Assembly: GCA_003427395.1 (NCBI GenBank)
Contig: BFEA01000930.1
Location: forward strand, 206,472 to 247,236
Source of the DNA: Chara braunii
Lineage: Eukaryota > Streptophyta > Charophyceae > Charales > Characeae
Length of the DNA stretch: 40,765 bases
Reading direction: 5' to 3'
The translations under genes and the position numbers were made by a program. Under the pieces are notes generated by a model that searched no databases, was not told where the DNA came from, and saw only the letters and a list, made by a program, of their open reading frames with translations. Shown piece after piece: positions 31,407-40,680 of the stretch. Each line of letters begins with the position of its first letter. Position 1 is the first letter of the stretch.

Positions 31407-32028
31407 CTTTCGGGTCGGCGCGCAGTGCCCGCGTCAAACATATGGGAAAGGTATTGGTGGTACAAATGCAATTTTTCCTTTTTTTTAGTGTTTTTCTTTT
31501 TCTTACTATCCACCGGGGCACGGTTCGACTAGCAAACGAGTAAGGTGAAGTGTCCCACGGCGACACCTGTGGGATGTCTGTGGGACATCCGTCAACCATT
31601 GGTGCATCGAATTCGAAGGTCGGCAAAATCAGGATGTTTGTTTATTTGTTGTTGTTTTTTTTTCTCCGAATAAAAGAATGCAGAAAAGAGAAACAGCAAG
31701 TCTTTTTTCGATTGGCAGATCTCGAACAAAGAAAAAAAAATCAAGTACTTTACGACGTTGGTATTGACTGTGCTTTGTTTTCCGGTCAATAGCAAGCCCC
31801 TCGAGTACTTCATTCCCTATGCAAAATAGAAAAATCTAATCGTTTGAGAATCAAATCGTCCGCTAACGTAGTCCCGTCTGTCACACTAAGAGACTCCCTT
31901 ACAACAATCTTGGCGTACAACATCTCTTCCAGTGGGTGCAGTCTCGGTCGCCTCTTGCTGCACTTGAAACATTGGCCTCATTCTCATTTTGGGAAATCCG
32001 ACATTCCCCTTTTTTTCTTTTCTTTTCT
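31407..32028. other. No gene recognised
   Basis: Contains T-rich and A-rich low-complexity runs (31473-31503, 31655-31672 and 31730-31742). Nothing else can be supported. Confidence 0.4.
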
Positions 32029-32127
32029 AATTTGGACCATTTCTCTATTAATGCATGTCATCCTTGCGCAGGGGTCATGCTAATCTTCTTTGTATCGTTC
32101 CAATTTTAACGGATGTCCCGAAGGACC
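32029..32127 (-). pseudogene. U6 snRNA retrocopy 2, near full length
   Basis: On minus it covers the whole U6 sequence: GGTCCTTCGGGACATCCG, AAAATTGGAACGATAC, GAAGATTAGCATG, CCCCTGCGCAAGGATGACA and GAGAAATGGTCCAAATT. The AGC triad is kept, but the essential ACAGAGA box is ACAAAGA. After the 3' end comes an A-rich run (AGAAAAGAAAAGAAAAAAA) instead of a Pol III T-terminator. No TATA box or plant upstream element (TCCCACATCG-like) is seen upstream. These are signs of a reverse-transcribed pseudogene, not an active gene. Confidence 0.88.
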
Positions 32128-32315
32128 CTTTTTTTTTTTCAATGTCTTCAAAATTACTTTTCTTCATTTTTCAAAGGTGTCACAGAGGTCGTAATAGGCC
32201 ATGACTCTTTTGCTAGTGGAACCGTGCCCTGGGCATTCACTTGGCCGACCCTCGAATAATGCACTCGTAAACGAGCCGCGTTCTCTTTTTTATTTGTTTA
32301 TTCATAACTTGGAGA

Positions 32316-32363
32316 ATTTTGGACCATTTCTCGATTTATGTGTGTCATCCTTGCGCAGGGGCC
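32316..32363 (-). pseudogene. U6 snRNA 3'-half retrocopy 3
   Basis: Minus reads GGCCCCTGCGCAAGGATGAC, then ACACATAAATCGAGAAATGG, then TCCAAAATT. It is a clean match to the plant U6 3' half, cut off at the 5' side, and again followed by A-rich sequence. It lies about 190 bp upstream of retrocopy 2 on the same strand. Confidence 0.88.
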
Positions 32364-32519
32364 TGGACCAACTAGTGAAGTATTTTACGATGTGTGACGC
32401 AGTTTTATGTTTTTTTTTAAAATACAAAGTGATTTTTTATTTGCATGAATGGATCGTTTTCTGATTTAAAATGAATTGAAATAGCACATAAAAGGTACAA
32501 GTGGACCCCGCCACGGCTA

Positions 32520-32880
32520 CGCTGTCGAGCGCATCGGTCCGGCACCGCATGCGGCGGCGCGGGACCCTCTCGGCCGCGTCATGCAGGAGTTGGATCAACC
32601 TCGACATAACACGCAAATGGAGCTTCCTTAGGCCGCTCCGGCCGAGTGCGCCAGCCATACCTCTCACGAGCCCCTACGACAGGATAGGGCCTACGCGAGG
32701 CACGACTTACCTCCACCTTACGGGAGTTGTCACCTCTCATCGGTAGGCGTATCCCCGCCGAGCTACCAGTCCACAATACGAAAGCTAATCAGTTGCAATC
32801 GCATAGGTGGACCAGCCGATGGCGTTTCTCGTTCGATGTAGCATAGGGGGTACGCGCGGTAAATACGCCCCTATCGGACC
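32520..32880 (-). repeat. End module M, copy 4 (end of copy C)
   Basis: The minus 3' end lies at about 32520 (plus strand GCTGTCGAGCGCATC). It contains GGACTGGTAGCTCGGCGGGG, TAGGGGCTCGTGAGAGG and GCAACTGATTAGC in the same order as copy 1, and joins directly to the CGTATTTACCGCG/TCGGACCCGCACG block of copy C. Confidence 0.75.
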
Positions 32881-33791
32881 CGCACGCGAAGCGACATCTT
32901 GGGGGAATGAAGTCCCAAGCGCGACTCGTCATCGGTCGACTAGGACGCATCCCACACCCCACGCGCACACCACTCTAACAACCACACGACAACAACACGC
33001 ACACATACACACGGAACGACACAACGCAAACAACGCGACAATGCTCCTAGCCCCTCGGTAGCCAACCCATAACTTCCCGACGTGGAAATCGGATAGGCGT
33101 TGCGCGCGAGACTTAGTATAAAAATCGCGCGGACGCAGGGCTAACTCATATCGACTCGCGATGTAAGCGCACGCAAGTGGTCGCAACAATGGCGTACCAC
33201 GTGGTACCCATACTCGTGCGGTCCTCGTTAATCTCGAGGGTCGCGTTCGACACTCAAGTGTCGGCTGACACGCGCCTTGAGGGTTAATCTCTCGATGTTG
33301 GACAACCGTCATGAGCGGTTGAAGACCACACACCCTCTTTTGCACCATTATGCAGAGTGGGTGGTACACAGGCCCATGCCTGTGGTGGTAGCCGTCTCTC
33401 GCGACCCTAGGGGTGAGTCCTCCCCGGGGCCTGGGCGAAAGTCAAGGGGTTTGACTTTGACGGCTGCCACGGACTACAACGTCCTACCATAAAAATCTCT
33501 AAGAAGCAACAAGACTCGCACAAACCCAAGAAGAGGGGATAGGGCAAAGGTCTCCTGGCCCTTAAAACAAAAACTCATGGCCTTGGGACACACTTCCCCT
33601 CTATGGGCGGTGCCGGCGGCCTATAATAATCCCAAGCACTGCGCCTACGCGCAAGCCCGGCGGTCCCATAACTTTTAGACGCCGGGGGCGGCAAGACGTC
33701 GCGCACAGGGCTCTGATATAAAACTGCGCGGCCGCAGGCCAACCCTATGCCAACCACTGATGCTAATCATATGTGGTAACCGCGGCTTAGG

Positions 33792-33863
33792 CCTCGCGAT
33801 ATTGAATGGCTGAAGGAAATCATCGCGAGGGGTTACCCCTCACGATATTGAACGGCTGAAGGA
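33792..33863. repeat. 26-bp direct repeat with 46-bp period
   Basis: CCTCGCGATATTGAATGGCT plus GAAGGA (33792-33817) recurs as CCTCACGATATTGAACGGCT plus GAAGGA (33838-33863). Confidence 0.9.
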
Positions 33864-34799
33864 CACGCCGTTCGGCCCTCGCAACGTTTCCGCCTTTCAG
33901 GTGGAGTGTCCCGTCGGCCAAAGTAAATAGGCTCTATGCAAGGGGAGGCTCCTCCTCTTCAGGGCCTAGGGTTTGGGATGTCCTGGACAAGGACCTCGAA
34001 TCCCGACCCAAGACCAACGTCCGACTAAGAAAGCCCCAAGACGCAAATAGGCAGAAGGGAGGGTCTTCCCTGTCCCTCAATCCCAATTCTCACGTGGTTG
34101 TTAACATGGCCTATTAGGCCTCTCGAACACTCATCATACGTATATCCACGCATACATATGGAAGGGGGATAGAGTTATGACGATCACTTCTCACAGGCAC
34201 AGTGGGACTCCTCACAACCATGTATATGTATATGGAATCGCAGGCAGTCCAAATTTAAATCCAAGCCAAAGGACATACCTGCAACCACACCAAGAATCAA
34301 GTGACAAAACACGCACTACACGGAGTCAACCCCAACCATTCTCTATGCTCATACCCCTTCGCTTTAGCCATGCAAGCCCCAACTGCCAGTCCAACCAACC
34401 TCAATTAAATACTCATTACCTTTGTTAAATGACCATTTAATAAAAGTCCGCGTGAAACCCTTAACAAACAGTAAAAACCACCAGGGCTAAAGCCTTTTAG
34501 GTTGAGTATGGGGAATGAGTTGAAATTGAGTCGAAGACCGACGAATCGGCAACCGACCTGTTATCAGTGATAACAAGAGATGATCCTCAAGGGATCAGAC
34601 TGAATCTAGTCTTGGTCTTGAATCGAACGATCAAGACGATCTGTAACACATGACAGGTCAATCCCCAAGTTGAGATCACAAGTGTATGGAGAATACGACC
34701 CCATAACATATTCTCACTCAAATCCTTCTAACTAGCTTAGCCTAAATCTACCTTTAAGCAGTGTCCAAGGCAAAGGCAGACCCTGGCTAAGTATCCCCT

Positions 34800-35400
34800 T
34801 TTAAGGAAGGATTGTCAAAATCGCCACCTATCAAAATATATCCTAACTCCCTTAATTCAAGGAAATTTCGGCAACGCTTCCCGTAGGAAAAGTGCCTTTT
34901 CAGAATTTATACAAGCTCAAATATAAAAAACAGGAATAGCCCTTGATTGTCCAAAGTCCAATTTTGTCCAACTTCCTGAATTAGCAGAAATTTGGGCAGC
35001 ATTCTTCTTAGAAAGGGAGACTTCCCAGATTTACACTAAGTCAGATGTGAACTTAAAAGACAATTTGAGTTCAACTTAGACAAGATATAGTTAACTCATT
35101 AGTTTTGTAAAAATTTTGGCAGCACTCCCTTTACGAAAGTGTTATTCCCAAATTTATACAAAGTTAAGTCCAGGATCTAAAAATAACTTTGACTTCTCAA
35201 AGTCCAATTTCGTCTAACTCCCTGAATCAACAAAAAATTGGGCAGCACCCCTTTTAGAAAGGGAGACTTTCCAAATCTTTACTAAGTCGGATATAAAGAA
35301 TAGAAAAGTTGAACTTTGACAAGTGAAAAGTTGACTAACTCCTTGGATTTGTAGAAATTTCGGCAGCGCTTCCCGTAGAGAAAGTGGCTTGCCAAGATTT
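34800..35400 (-). repeat. Five tandem ~122-bp units in copy C
   Basis: GGCAGCRCTTCCCG-like markers recur at about 34870, 34995, 35118, 35240 and 35361. They show the same alternation of AATTTCGGCAGC and AATTGGGCAGC types as copy A. Confidence 0.8.
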
Positions 35401-35702
35401 ATACAAAGCCAAGTATAACAAAAGATCCCAGAAAATGCAAGAATTGATCTAAGTAAAATAAAGTCAGCTCTGAAAATGTAGGAATTGACCTAGCTCCTAT
35501 CGCTCTAGCATGTGGCGAGCCTCTAAAGCAACTACCTATCAACCTGGAACCCAGACCAAGTAGTAATCTCACTGAGTCACATGCAAACCAAACCACAAAG
35601 GTAAGTACTCTCACCAACCCCAAGCTCCTTTAGCAAACAATAGTTCATACTTCCTCTATGAGTTATCCCCTCATACCCAACTTACATAAGGCATAGGCCA
35701 TG

Positions 35703-36631
35703 GCATCTGAACTTACAGAGCGCGCCCAACTTAGCCAGGCCCAAGGTCAGAATACCTAAACTTATAGAGCGTTCTGACTTGGCCAGGTATACACAAACAG
35801 AGGGCACAACTACTTCTTTCTTCTTTGGGCGTCTGACTAGACCACTCTAGTCGCTCTGAACTGTTTAAATAGCAAATTTATATATACCTCTCTGAACTTA
35901 ATCTTCAAAGGGACATAAGGCCGAGCCGCTCAACTTAGAACATTGCTCAGCCTGTCGATGTTTACCTTCAATTATACCTCTTAGTTATGCTGTCTTCAGT
36001 TATGATAAGCTGTAGTCAGGCTACCTAAACTTATAGAGCGGCCTGACCAGCCTGTTCGTAATAGCATAGTAATATAATATAGCCAGATTATATCCCTTAG
36101 GTTCCAACATGTGCGAGGCATTGAGTCAGACTACCTAAACTTATAGAGCGGTCTGATCCTCAGCCAGGTTCGTTTCTCTCTGATCCAATCTGTGCGAGGC
36201 AGTGGGACAGGCTACCTAAACTTATAGAGCGGCCCGTCCCCTGCCATAATTATTCCCTCAAAACAAAACAGGAGAAGTGTTGAACCACCTAAACTTATAG
36301 AGCGGTTCAGACCTCCTTGTCCAGCACCAAAGAAACTGCGAGAACCCCAAACAAAACGAGGCAACCCAAGGTATCTAAACTTATAGAGCGCCTTGGGTTC
36401 CTGAAAGTCACTCACAGTCAAACCTCCACAAGTCAGAGCAGTCAGGACACCTAAACTTATAGAGCGTCCTGACCCTCCTTGCAGTTAACAGCACTAGATC
36501 TCCCCAAACTTATGGGGACATCCTAGCCTTCAGAGCTCCAGGCTATCTAAACTTATAGAGCGGCCTGAGGCTCCATGCAAACCAAAAATAAACAGAGCGT
36601 TGGGCTTCCCCAAACCTAAGGGGACCTCCCA
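35703..36631 (+). repeat. Hairpin array C: constant loop, covarying stems (about 11 units)
   Basis: The loop is TACCTAAACTTATAGAGCG (19 nt; first base T or C). Arm pairs are CCAAGGTCAGAA/TTCTGACTTGG (35741), GTCAGGC/GCCTGAC (36015), TCAGAC/GTCTGA (36126), GGGACAGGC/GCCCGTCCC (36204, extending outward to GGCAG/CTGCC), TGAAC/GTTCA (36281), AACCCAAGG/CCTTGGGTT (36363), GTCAGGA/TCCTGAC (36441) and GAGCTCCAGGC/GCCTGAGGCTC (36533). Related units are 35919-35952 (GGCCGAGC/GCTCAGCC with a loop closer to array A), and 36494-36526 and 36601-36631 with a TCCCC...GGGGA variant loop. A decayed unit lies at 35703-35730. Loops keep sequence and length while stems change together. Confidence 0.85.
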
Positions 36632-36639
36632 GCCTTAAT

Positions 36640-38250
36640 GACCCAGTCAAACTGCACACAATACTGCCTTCCTCCCAACCTTCCCCCAGATGCAAACCAT
36701 CTCATTCATAGTTTGCTTTCAGGCAATCAACAAACCTGAAACTGAGATTGCACACACACTCCTTTACTTCAGTCTAACTTAAGTCCTGACAGTCAAACCA
36801 AAATCAGAGTACAGGAGTCAAGCAGTACACTCAGTCAAACCATAGAAAGATGTACAGGTAGGGGTTATAGTGGGGTTTATAGAGGGAGTCAAGGGCTTAC
36901 CACTCAGTTCCCTGCCTCCAGAACTCCACCTGAGTTCCGGCAGAGCTCCCGCAATCGGTGGGGCAACCTCCCACAGAGGCCTTGGCGCGGATCACGGGCC
37001 ACACGCTCGCCTGCCGCTTTCCTCTTAGAACCAAATAGATGAGAGTTAGATTAAGAAAGGCAGAAAAGAAAACTAGAGACTCCCAGATCCCAGAAAAGAA
37101 CCACTCAGATTCGCATGAGAGGGTCTTCGATCCTTCAGTGCCTGACGGCCCCGCAATGGCGGCCAACTAGCAGCGGCTTGGTCAAACTTCTGGTGTTTAC
37201 AGCCAAGGTCGATCCCTTGTCGACCCCTCAACTTGCATCACCTGCCTTCCTTCCTTGACTCGGCCTTTACCCCGCCCTATTAATCCCTTCTCCCAGCCCA
37301 ACCTCTGCCGCATAGCCAGCTATAGCAATCAGCAATAGCTGACGGTAGCATACAGCAGCCTGCAGCAACCAATTGAGTAGCAACTAGTATGCAGTGCACG
37401 GCAATAGTCCTCGCCCAGCCAGCAGACACACCAATAGTTTACGTACTGCACACCGCAGTCTTCTGCGCACAACCACTCCCGAGGTCAGACGTCCGGAACT
37501 AAACATCCACCAACCTCCCAAACTGCAGTACCGACCCCCCAATCGCAGCACTAATCCCCTCACGCAGGCCAACCACTCTCCCTTGCACCCTGCCTTCGTC
37601 TGTCATAGTGCGACGACAGTCACACGGCCTTACACAGCTTTGCTCAACGCAGCGCAACAGTTCGTGTCAGGCTGGGCAACAACTTTAGCAGAGCAGTAGT
37701 GGACACAAACCATCAGGCACGCAGCGAGTTGTGTCGCCGTGCTAATTGAAAGCACAGCCAGCCTGGCAAGACAGCCGTAGCCCCCCCTCTGTACTCGGCA
37801 CCACCGACCCCACCACTCCAACCAGCTTACGTACTCGGATCAAGCTTCCCCCGTCTCGACTCGTCCCTCCTTCCACAGCTTGCCGTGCCCAAATATCCCT
37901 GGTCGTCCGGCCGGGCTCACCAACAATCCGCAGTGCGCAACGAGTGGGGAAGGAACGACTCACCAGATGAACAGCCGCCCGGCTTCCTCGACAAACAGCG
38001 GACTTGCCAGGTATGCGAAACGAGTGTGACCCTTCGTCGGGAGATGGGCAGGTGCACTCGAGAATCGAGGACGGAAAGCGCAGGTGATCTTTCTTTTACC
38101 ACGCTTCCCGTTTCAGCAGTATAGCGCCTGGCCCCAAATATGCATCCCCACCTCCTCTTTCGTTTCCTTCCGCTACACGTATTCGGCGTGAAACTGCGCC
38201 AGGTACATCCCTTCCCGACAGTCTCCCACACGCCTTCCCTTTATCCTATC
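36640..38250. other. No gene recognised; C-rich, CAG-rich stretch
   Basis: The minus frame at 36897-37166 has one possible membrane helix (SLVFFSAFLNLTLIYLVL) but no ATG at its start and no family match. 37310-37700 is rich in short CAGC/AACC words. Base composition shifts toward C on plus from about 37200 onward. Confidence 0.35.
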
Positions 38251-38255
38251 TCCCA

Positions 38256-38585
38256 CTACGCTCCACCATTTGTCGTCCCGTCTTCCGCACTATGCTCGCC
38301 CGCCTCCATAACTCCAATCACTTCTTCCTTCGGCACAGACCCCTCACGATCCAAGCAAAAATAGTGACTCGTCACTTCCTCCATATCCACTCCCACCCAG
38401 CTTCTATTGCTCATCCTGGCTGGATCGTCGGCCAAATCGAAAATATGACGCAGCCATTCAACTCGGAATGGTCCGAAACCCGCGACCAGCATCTCTCCTG
38501 GCCTTTTCCGCCACCAAACGGGCGAGTTGCCACGTTCCTGCTTCGCCCGACTCATCCCCCACCTTCTCCCCGACACCCTCGTCAT
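38256..38585 (-). CDS. Possible coding fragment, unknown family
   Basis: The minus frame contains FGPFRVEWLRHIFDLADDPA, then RMSNRSWVGVDMEEVTSHYF and CLDREGSVPKEEVIGVMEAG. It is charged and mixed in composition, unlike the proline/arginine-rich readings of the opposite strand. An overlapping longer plus frame (38292-38969) is low-complexity and is probably its shadow. The true start, exon limits and function are unknown. It may equally be chance or a decayed retroelement piece. Confidence 0.22.
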   Translation of the reverse strand: MTRVSGRRWGMSRAKQERGNSPVWWRKRPGEMLVAGFGPFRVEWLRHIFDLADDPARMSNRSWVGVDMEEVTSHYFCLDREGSVPKEEVIGVMEAGEHSAEDGTTNGGA

Positions 38586-38913
38586 CCTTGTCGTGGTGAC
38601 GTCTCCAAAAACGGCGCACTTCGCCTACGAGCACACAGCGTCCAGTCCTGGCCCAACTCGGCGAAAGGAAACAGAGTCAAAATGCTCAAAAAGGCAGCTC
38701 CCCTCCGACTTGTACACGCCGACCCTAGGCAGCGACCGCGCGGATCTCCCTGTGCTGCTCCAGCTCCCACGAGTGCCCCGGAGGACTCCGGCCGGGGCGA
38801 ATCCCTGCAGGCTTCCCAGAATACATTCCCCCCAGCGCCAGCCTTTACACGAATGTGGCCTCCCCTTGAGGCCGAATTCAGGAGGGTGCCCCTGCCCTTT
38901 TCCCCGATTTTCA

Positions 38914-38986
38914 GGTCTCATCCTTGCGTGGGGGCCATGCTAATCTTTTCTATATCGCTCCAATTTTAACGGCTGTCCCGAAGGAC
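38914..38986 (-). pseudogene. U6 snRNA-derived copy 4
   Basis: Minus reads GTCCTTCGGGACAGCCG, AAAATTGGAGCGATATAG and AAAAGATTAGCATGGCCCCC, followed by ACGCAAGGATGAG. It covers U6 from its 5' end to about position 70. The ACAGAGA box is changed to ATAGAAA. Confidence 0.85.
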
Positions 38987-39174
38987 TCGCGTGGCGCGAC
39001 GCCCCTTGGCGCGGCTAGCGGTCACACAACCTTCTTCCCTTAGCCCGCCTCCCGTCCGGATTCATTCCCGGACCTCCCCTTGTCGGCTTCGCAGATCTCC
39101 GCTATCTCACTCGGATTCTCTCCATGGGAAGATCCGCCGCAGTAATGCCCCCACTCACTCAACTCTTTCTGCAT

Positions 39175-39265
39175 GGACCTGGCCCCTCCTTCGGTCTTTA
39201 TGCGTGCAAACCTTGCCTGGGGGGGGGGAGGTAAATCCTTCTTTATATCGTTCCCAGTTCCCCCT
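39175..39265 (-). pseudogene. U6 snRNA-derived copy 5, diverged
   Basis: Minus shows GGGAACGATATAAAGAAGGA, a C-rich expansion (ten C), GGCAAGGTTTGCACGCATAA and AGGTCC in U6 order, from the central domain to the 3' end. The 5' stem-loop is not recognisable. Confidence 0.65.
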
Positions 39266-39507
39266 AGTCCGCGTCAGCAAGTGTACTGATCGCAAAAACC
39301 AAAAAAGGGAGAAAAACAACAAAACAAACAAAAATTAAATCTAAAACAAAAGATCCTCCCCGTAGTACTCCCTCCCTACTCCATCACTTTTGCACGAACC
39401 CGGCCTTTCCCCCGTCCGGGTTCTGACGATCGCATCCGATCTATGCCGCACTCCTTTAGCCCTCCGCGAACGCTTGTCCCTTGCCCTAACCGCTTCCCTC
39501 CAATGTC

Positions 39508-39583
39508 TGCATGTGTCAACCTTGCGCAGGCCGCCATACAGACCTTTCTGGTACCGCCCAAATGTAGGAATGCCCCAAAGGCC
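39508..39583 (-). pseudogene. U6 snRNA-derived copy 6, diverged
   Basis: Minus shows CCTTTGGGGCATTCCTACAT, CCAGAAAGGTCTGTATGGC and CCTGCGCAAGGTTGACACAT in U6 order, with many substitutions. Confidence 0.65.
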
Positions 39584-39674
39584 TCCCGACCTTCCTCTCT
39601 GTCTCCCCTCATGCCCCTACCCCAGATTGCGCCCTGGTTCGATCCCCCCTCCCCCCTCTGGCGCAACCTGCATC

Positions 39675-39769
39675 CAAGTTTGTCCCGGGCCTTCGCCCAT
39701 CGTCCTAGCACAGGGGCCAGACAGGTCACCTCGGTACCATTTCGACCTTAGCGGATGTCCCAAAGGACC
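39675..39769 (-). pseudogene. U6 snRNA-derived copy 7, diverged, full span
   Basis: Minus begins GTCCTTTGGGACATCCGCTA, continues with ATGGTACCGAGG, TGGCCCCTGTGCTAGGACGA and GGGACAAACTT. This spans the whole U6 length with heavy substitution. Confidence 0.6.
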
Positions 39770-39774
39770 CAGCC

Positions 39775-40585
39775 TGGACTGCGGAGGCAGCCGGCCCCAG
39801 GCAAAGGTCGGAATGCCTGGCTTCACCCACCCTTTCCACCATCAGGCGCCGGTTTGTATTTCAATAGCCTACGGGTGTACCCGCTGTGGTTTTCGCACTC
39901 CCATACGGTCGCACAAAAAAGGAAAATGGTAACGGAAGTTCGACATGAATAAATCATACACAGGTTGATATATAAGACCCCGCAAAACGGGCAGCAATCG
40001 GGCGGAGATCGCGGCCCTCATAACTGCAAAAGGCGAGGGGGATAGTCCCATAGGCCCATCAACCCCTCAAGCCTCTCCGCCACGCTCCTCCGCTCCCCTA
40101 CTGCATGCTGCTGGCCTCGATCCCTGCACCTCCGCCGCAATAGTCCAATACCGTAACTGATAGGGATAAGCCCAAGCCTGGCATTAGTAGGCGCGGCCTC
40201 CCATGTAAAGTGGTACCGCGCGGCGCTCCAGGCCAAAATACCGCTCCAGCCGTCCTTCCTCCCCGCATTTATACCCACAGCCCCTAAGTGTCCGCGTCGG
40301 CCTACCAGCCAGGGCGACAGGCGTCCCTTGCGCCTATCGGCGCGCCCGCCCTACCGTCGGTCGCGCATACCTGCCAAGGGCGATACTCCATTCCTTAATC
40401 AACTTTGTGACCCGGTATGGGTCGGCCGGCTACCCCGACCGCCCACTCAATCAAAAGAATCACACGCGCACCTTAAAATTGCGTGCCCACATACTCCCTA
40501 TCGGGACAAGGAAGACCTTGGCCCGCGCGCGGACGACCTTCACATTTTCCCGCACGGGCACTCAAAATCCAGGCTAACCGAGCCT
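39775..40585. other. No gene recognised
   Basis: GC-rich. A minus-strand GGGATCGAGGCC (about 40114) resembles a box B, without a partner. GGGATAGTCCCATAGG (40038) resembles 25719. Confidence 0.35.
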
Positions 40586-40589
40586 TTTT

Positions 40590-40646
40590 GTCACTTGCAA
40601 AAACCAGGGCGGATACCCTTGTAAGGGTATTCGCGCCGACAACGCC
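40590..40646 (+). pseudogene. Relic of the Cys-containing motif, copy 3
   Basis: Plus frame VTCKNQGGYPCKGIRADNA. It is nearly identical over about 50 bases to the minus copy at 5453-5506. The codon core TACCCTTGTAAGGGTATT is palindromic. Downstream the frame runs into the CT microsatellite. Confidence 0.5.
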
Positions 40647-40670
40647 GTGGCGCATAGCAACACTCGCGGA

Positions 40671-40680
40671 TCTCTCTCTT

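Larger units (their letters stand above)
32520..36640 (-). mobile_element. Composite repeat copy C, inverted and most complete
   Basis: In reverse orientation this repeats the order of copy A: hairpin array (35703-36631), five ~122-bp units (34800-35400), TGTTATCAGTGATAACA (34559-34575), the 16-bp palindrome (33248-33263), the GTCCTAGTCGACCG block (about 32930-32950) and the end module. An extra segment at about 33500-34130 carries a partial duplication: 33660-33745 resembles 33064-33148. No element protein is encoded. Confidence 0.6.

Noticed and set aside
32029-32127. Active U6 snRNA gene
   Set aside because: The ACAGAGA box is mutated, there is no T-terminator, an A-rich tail follows, and no promoter elements are visible.
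35703-36631. CRISPR array
   Set aside because: The repeated unit is the loop of hairpins with variable paired stems and irregular spacing (about 70-270 bp), there are no cas genes, and the DNA is eukaryotic.
38292-38969. 225-residue plus-strand ORF, the longest on plus
   Set aside because: Proline/arginine/histidine-rich low complexity. Its end runs through the antisense of a U6 copy, and the opposite strand has the more protein-like frame.
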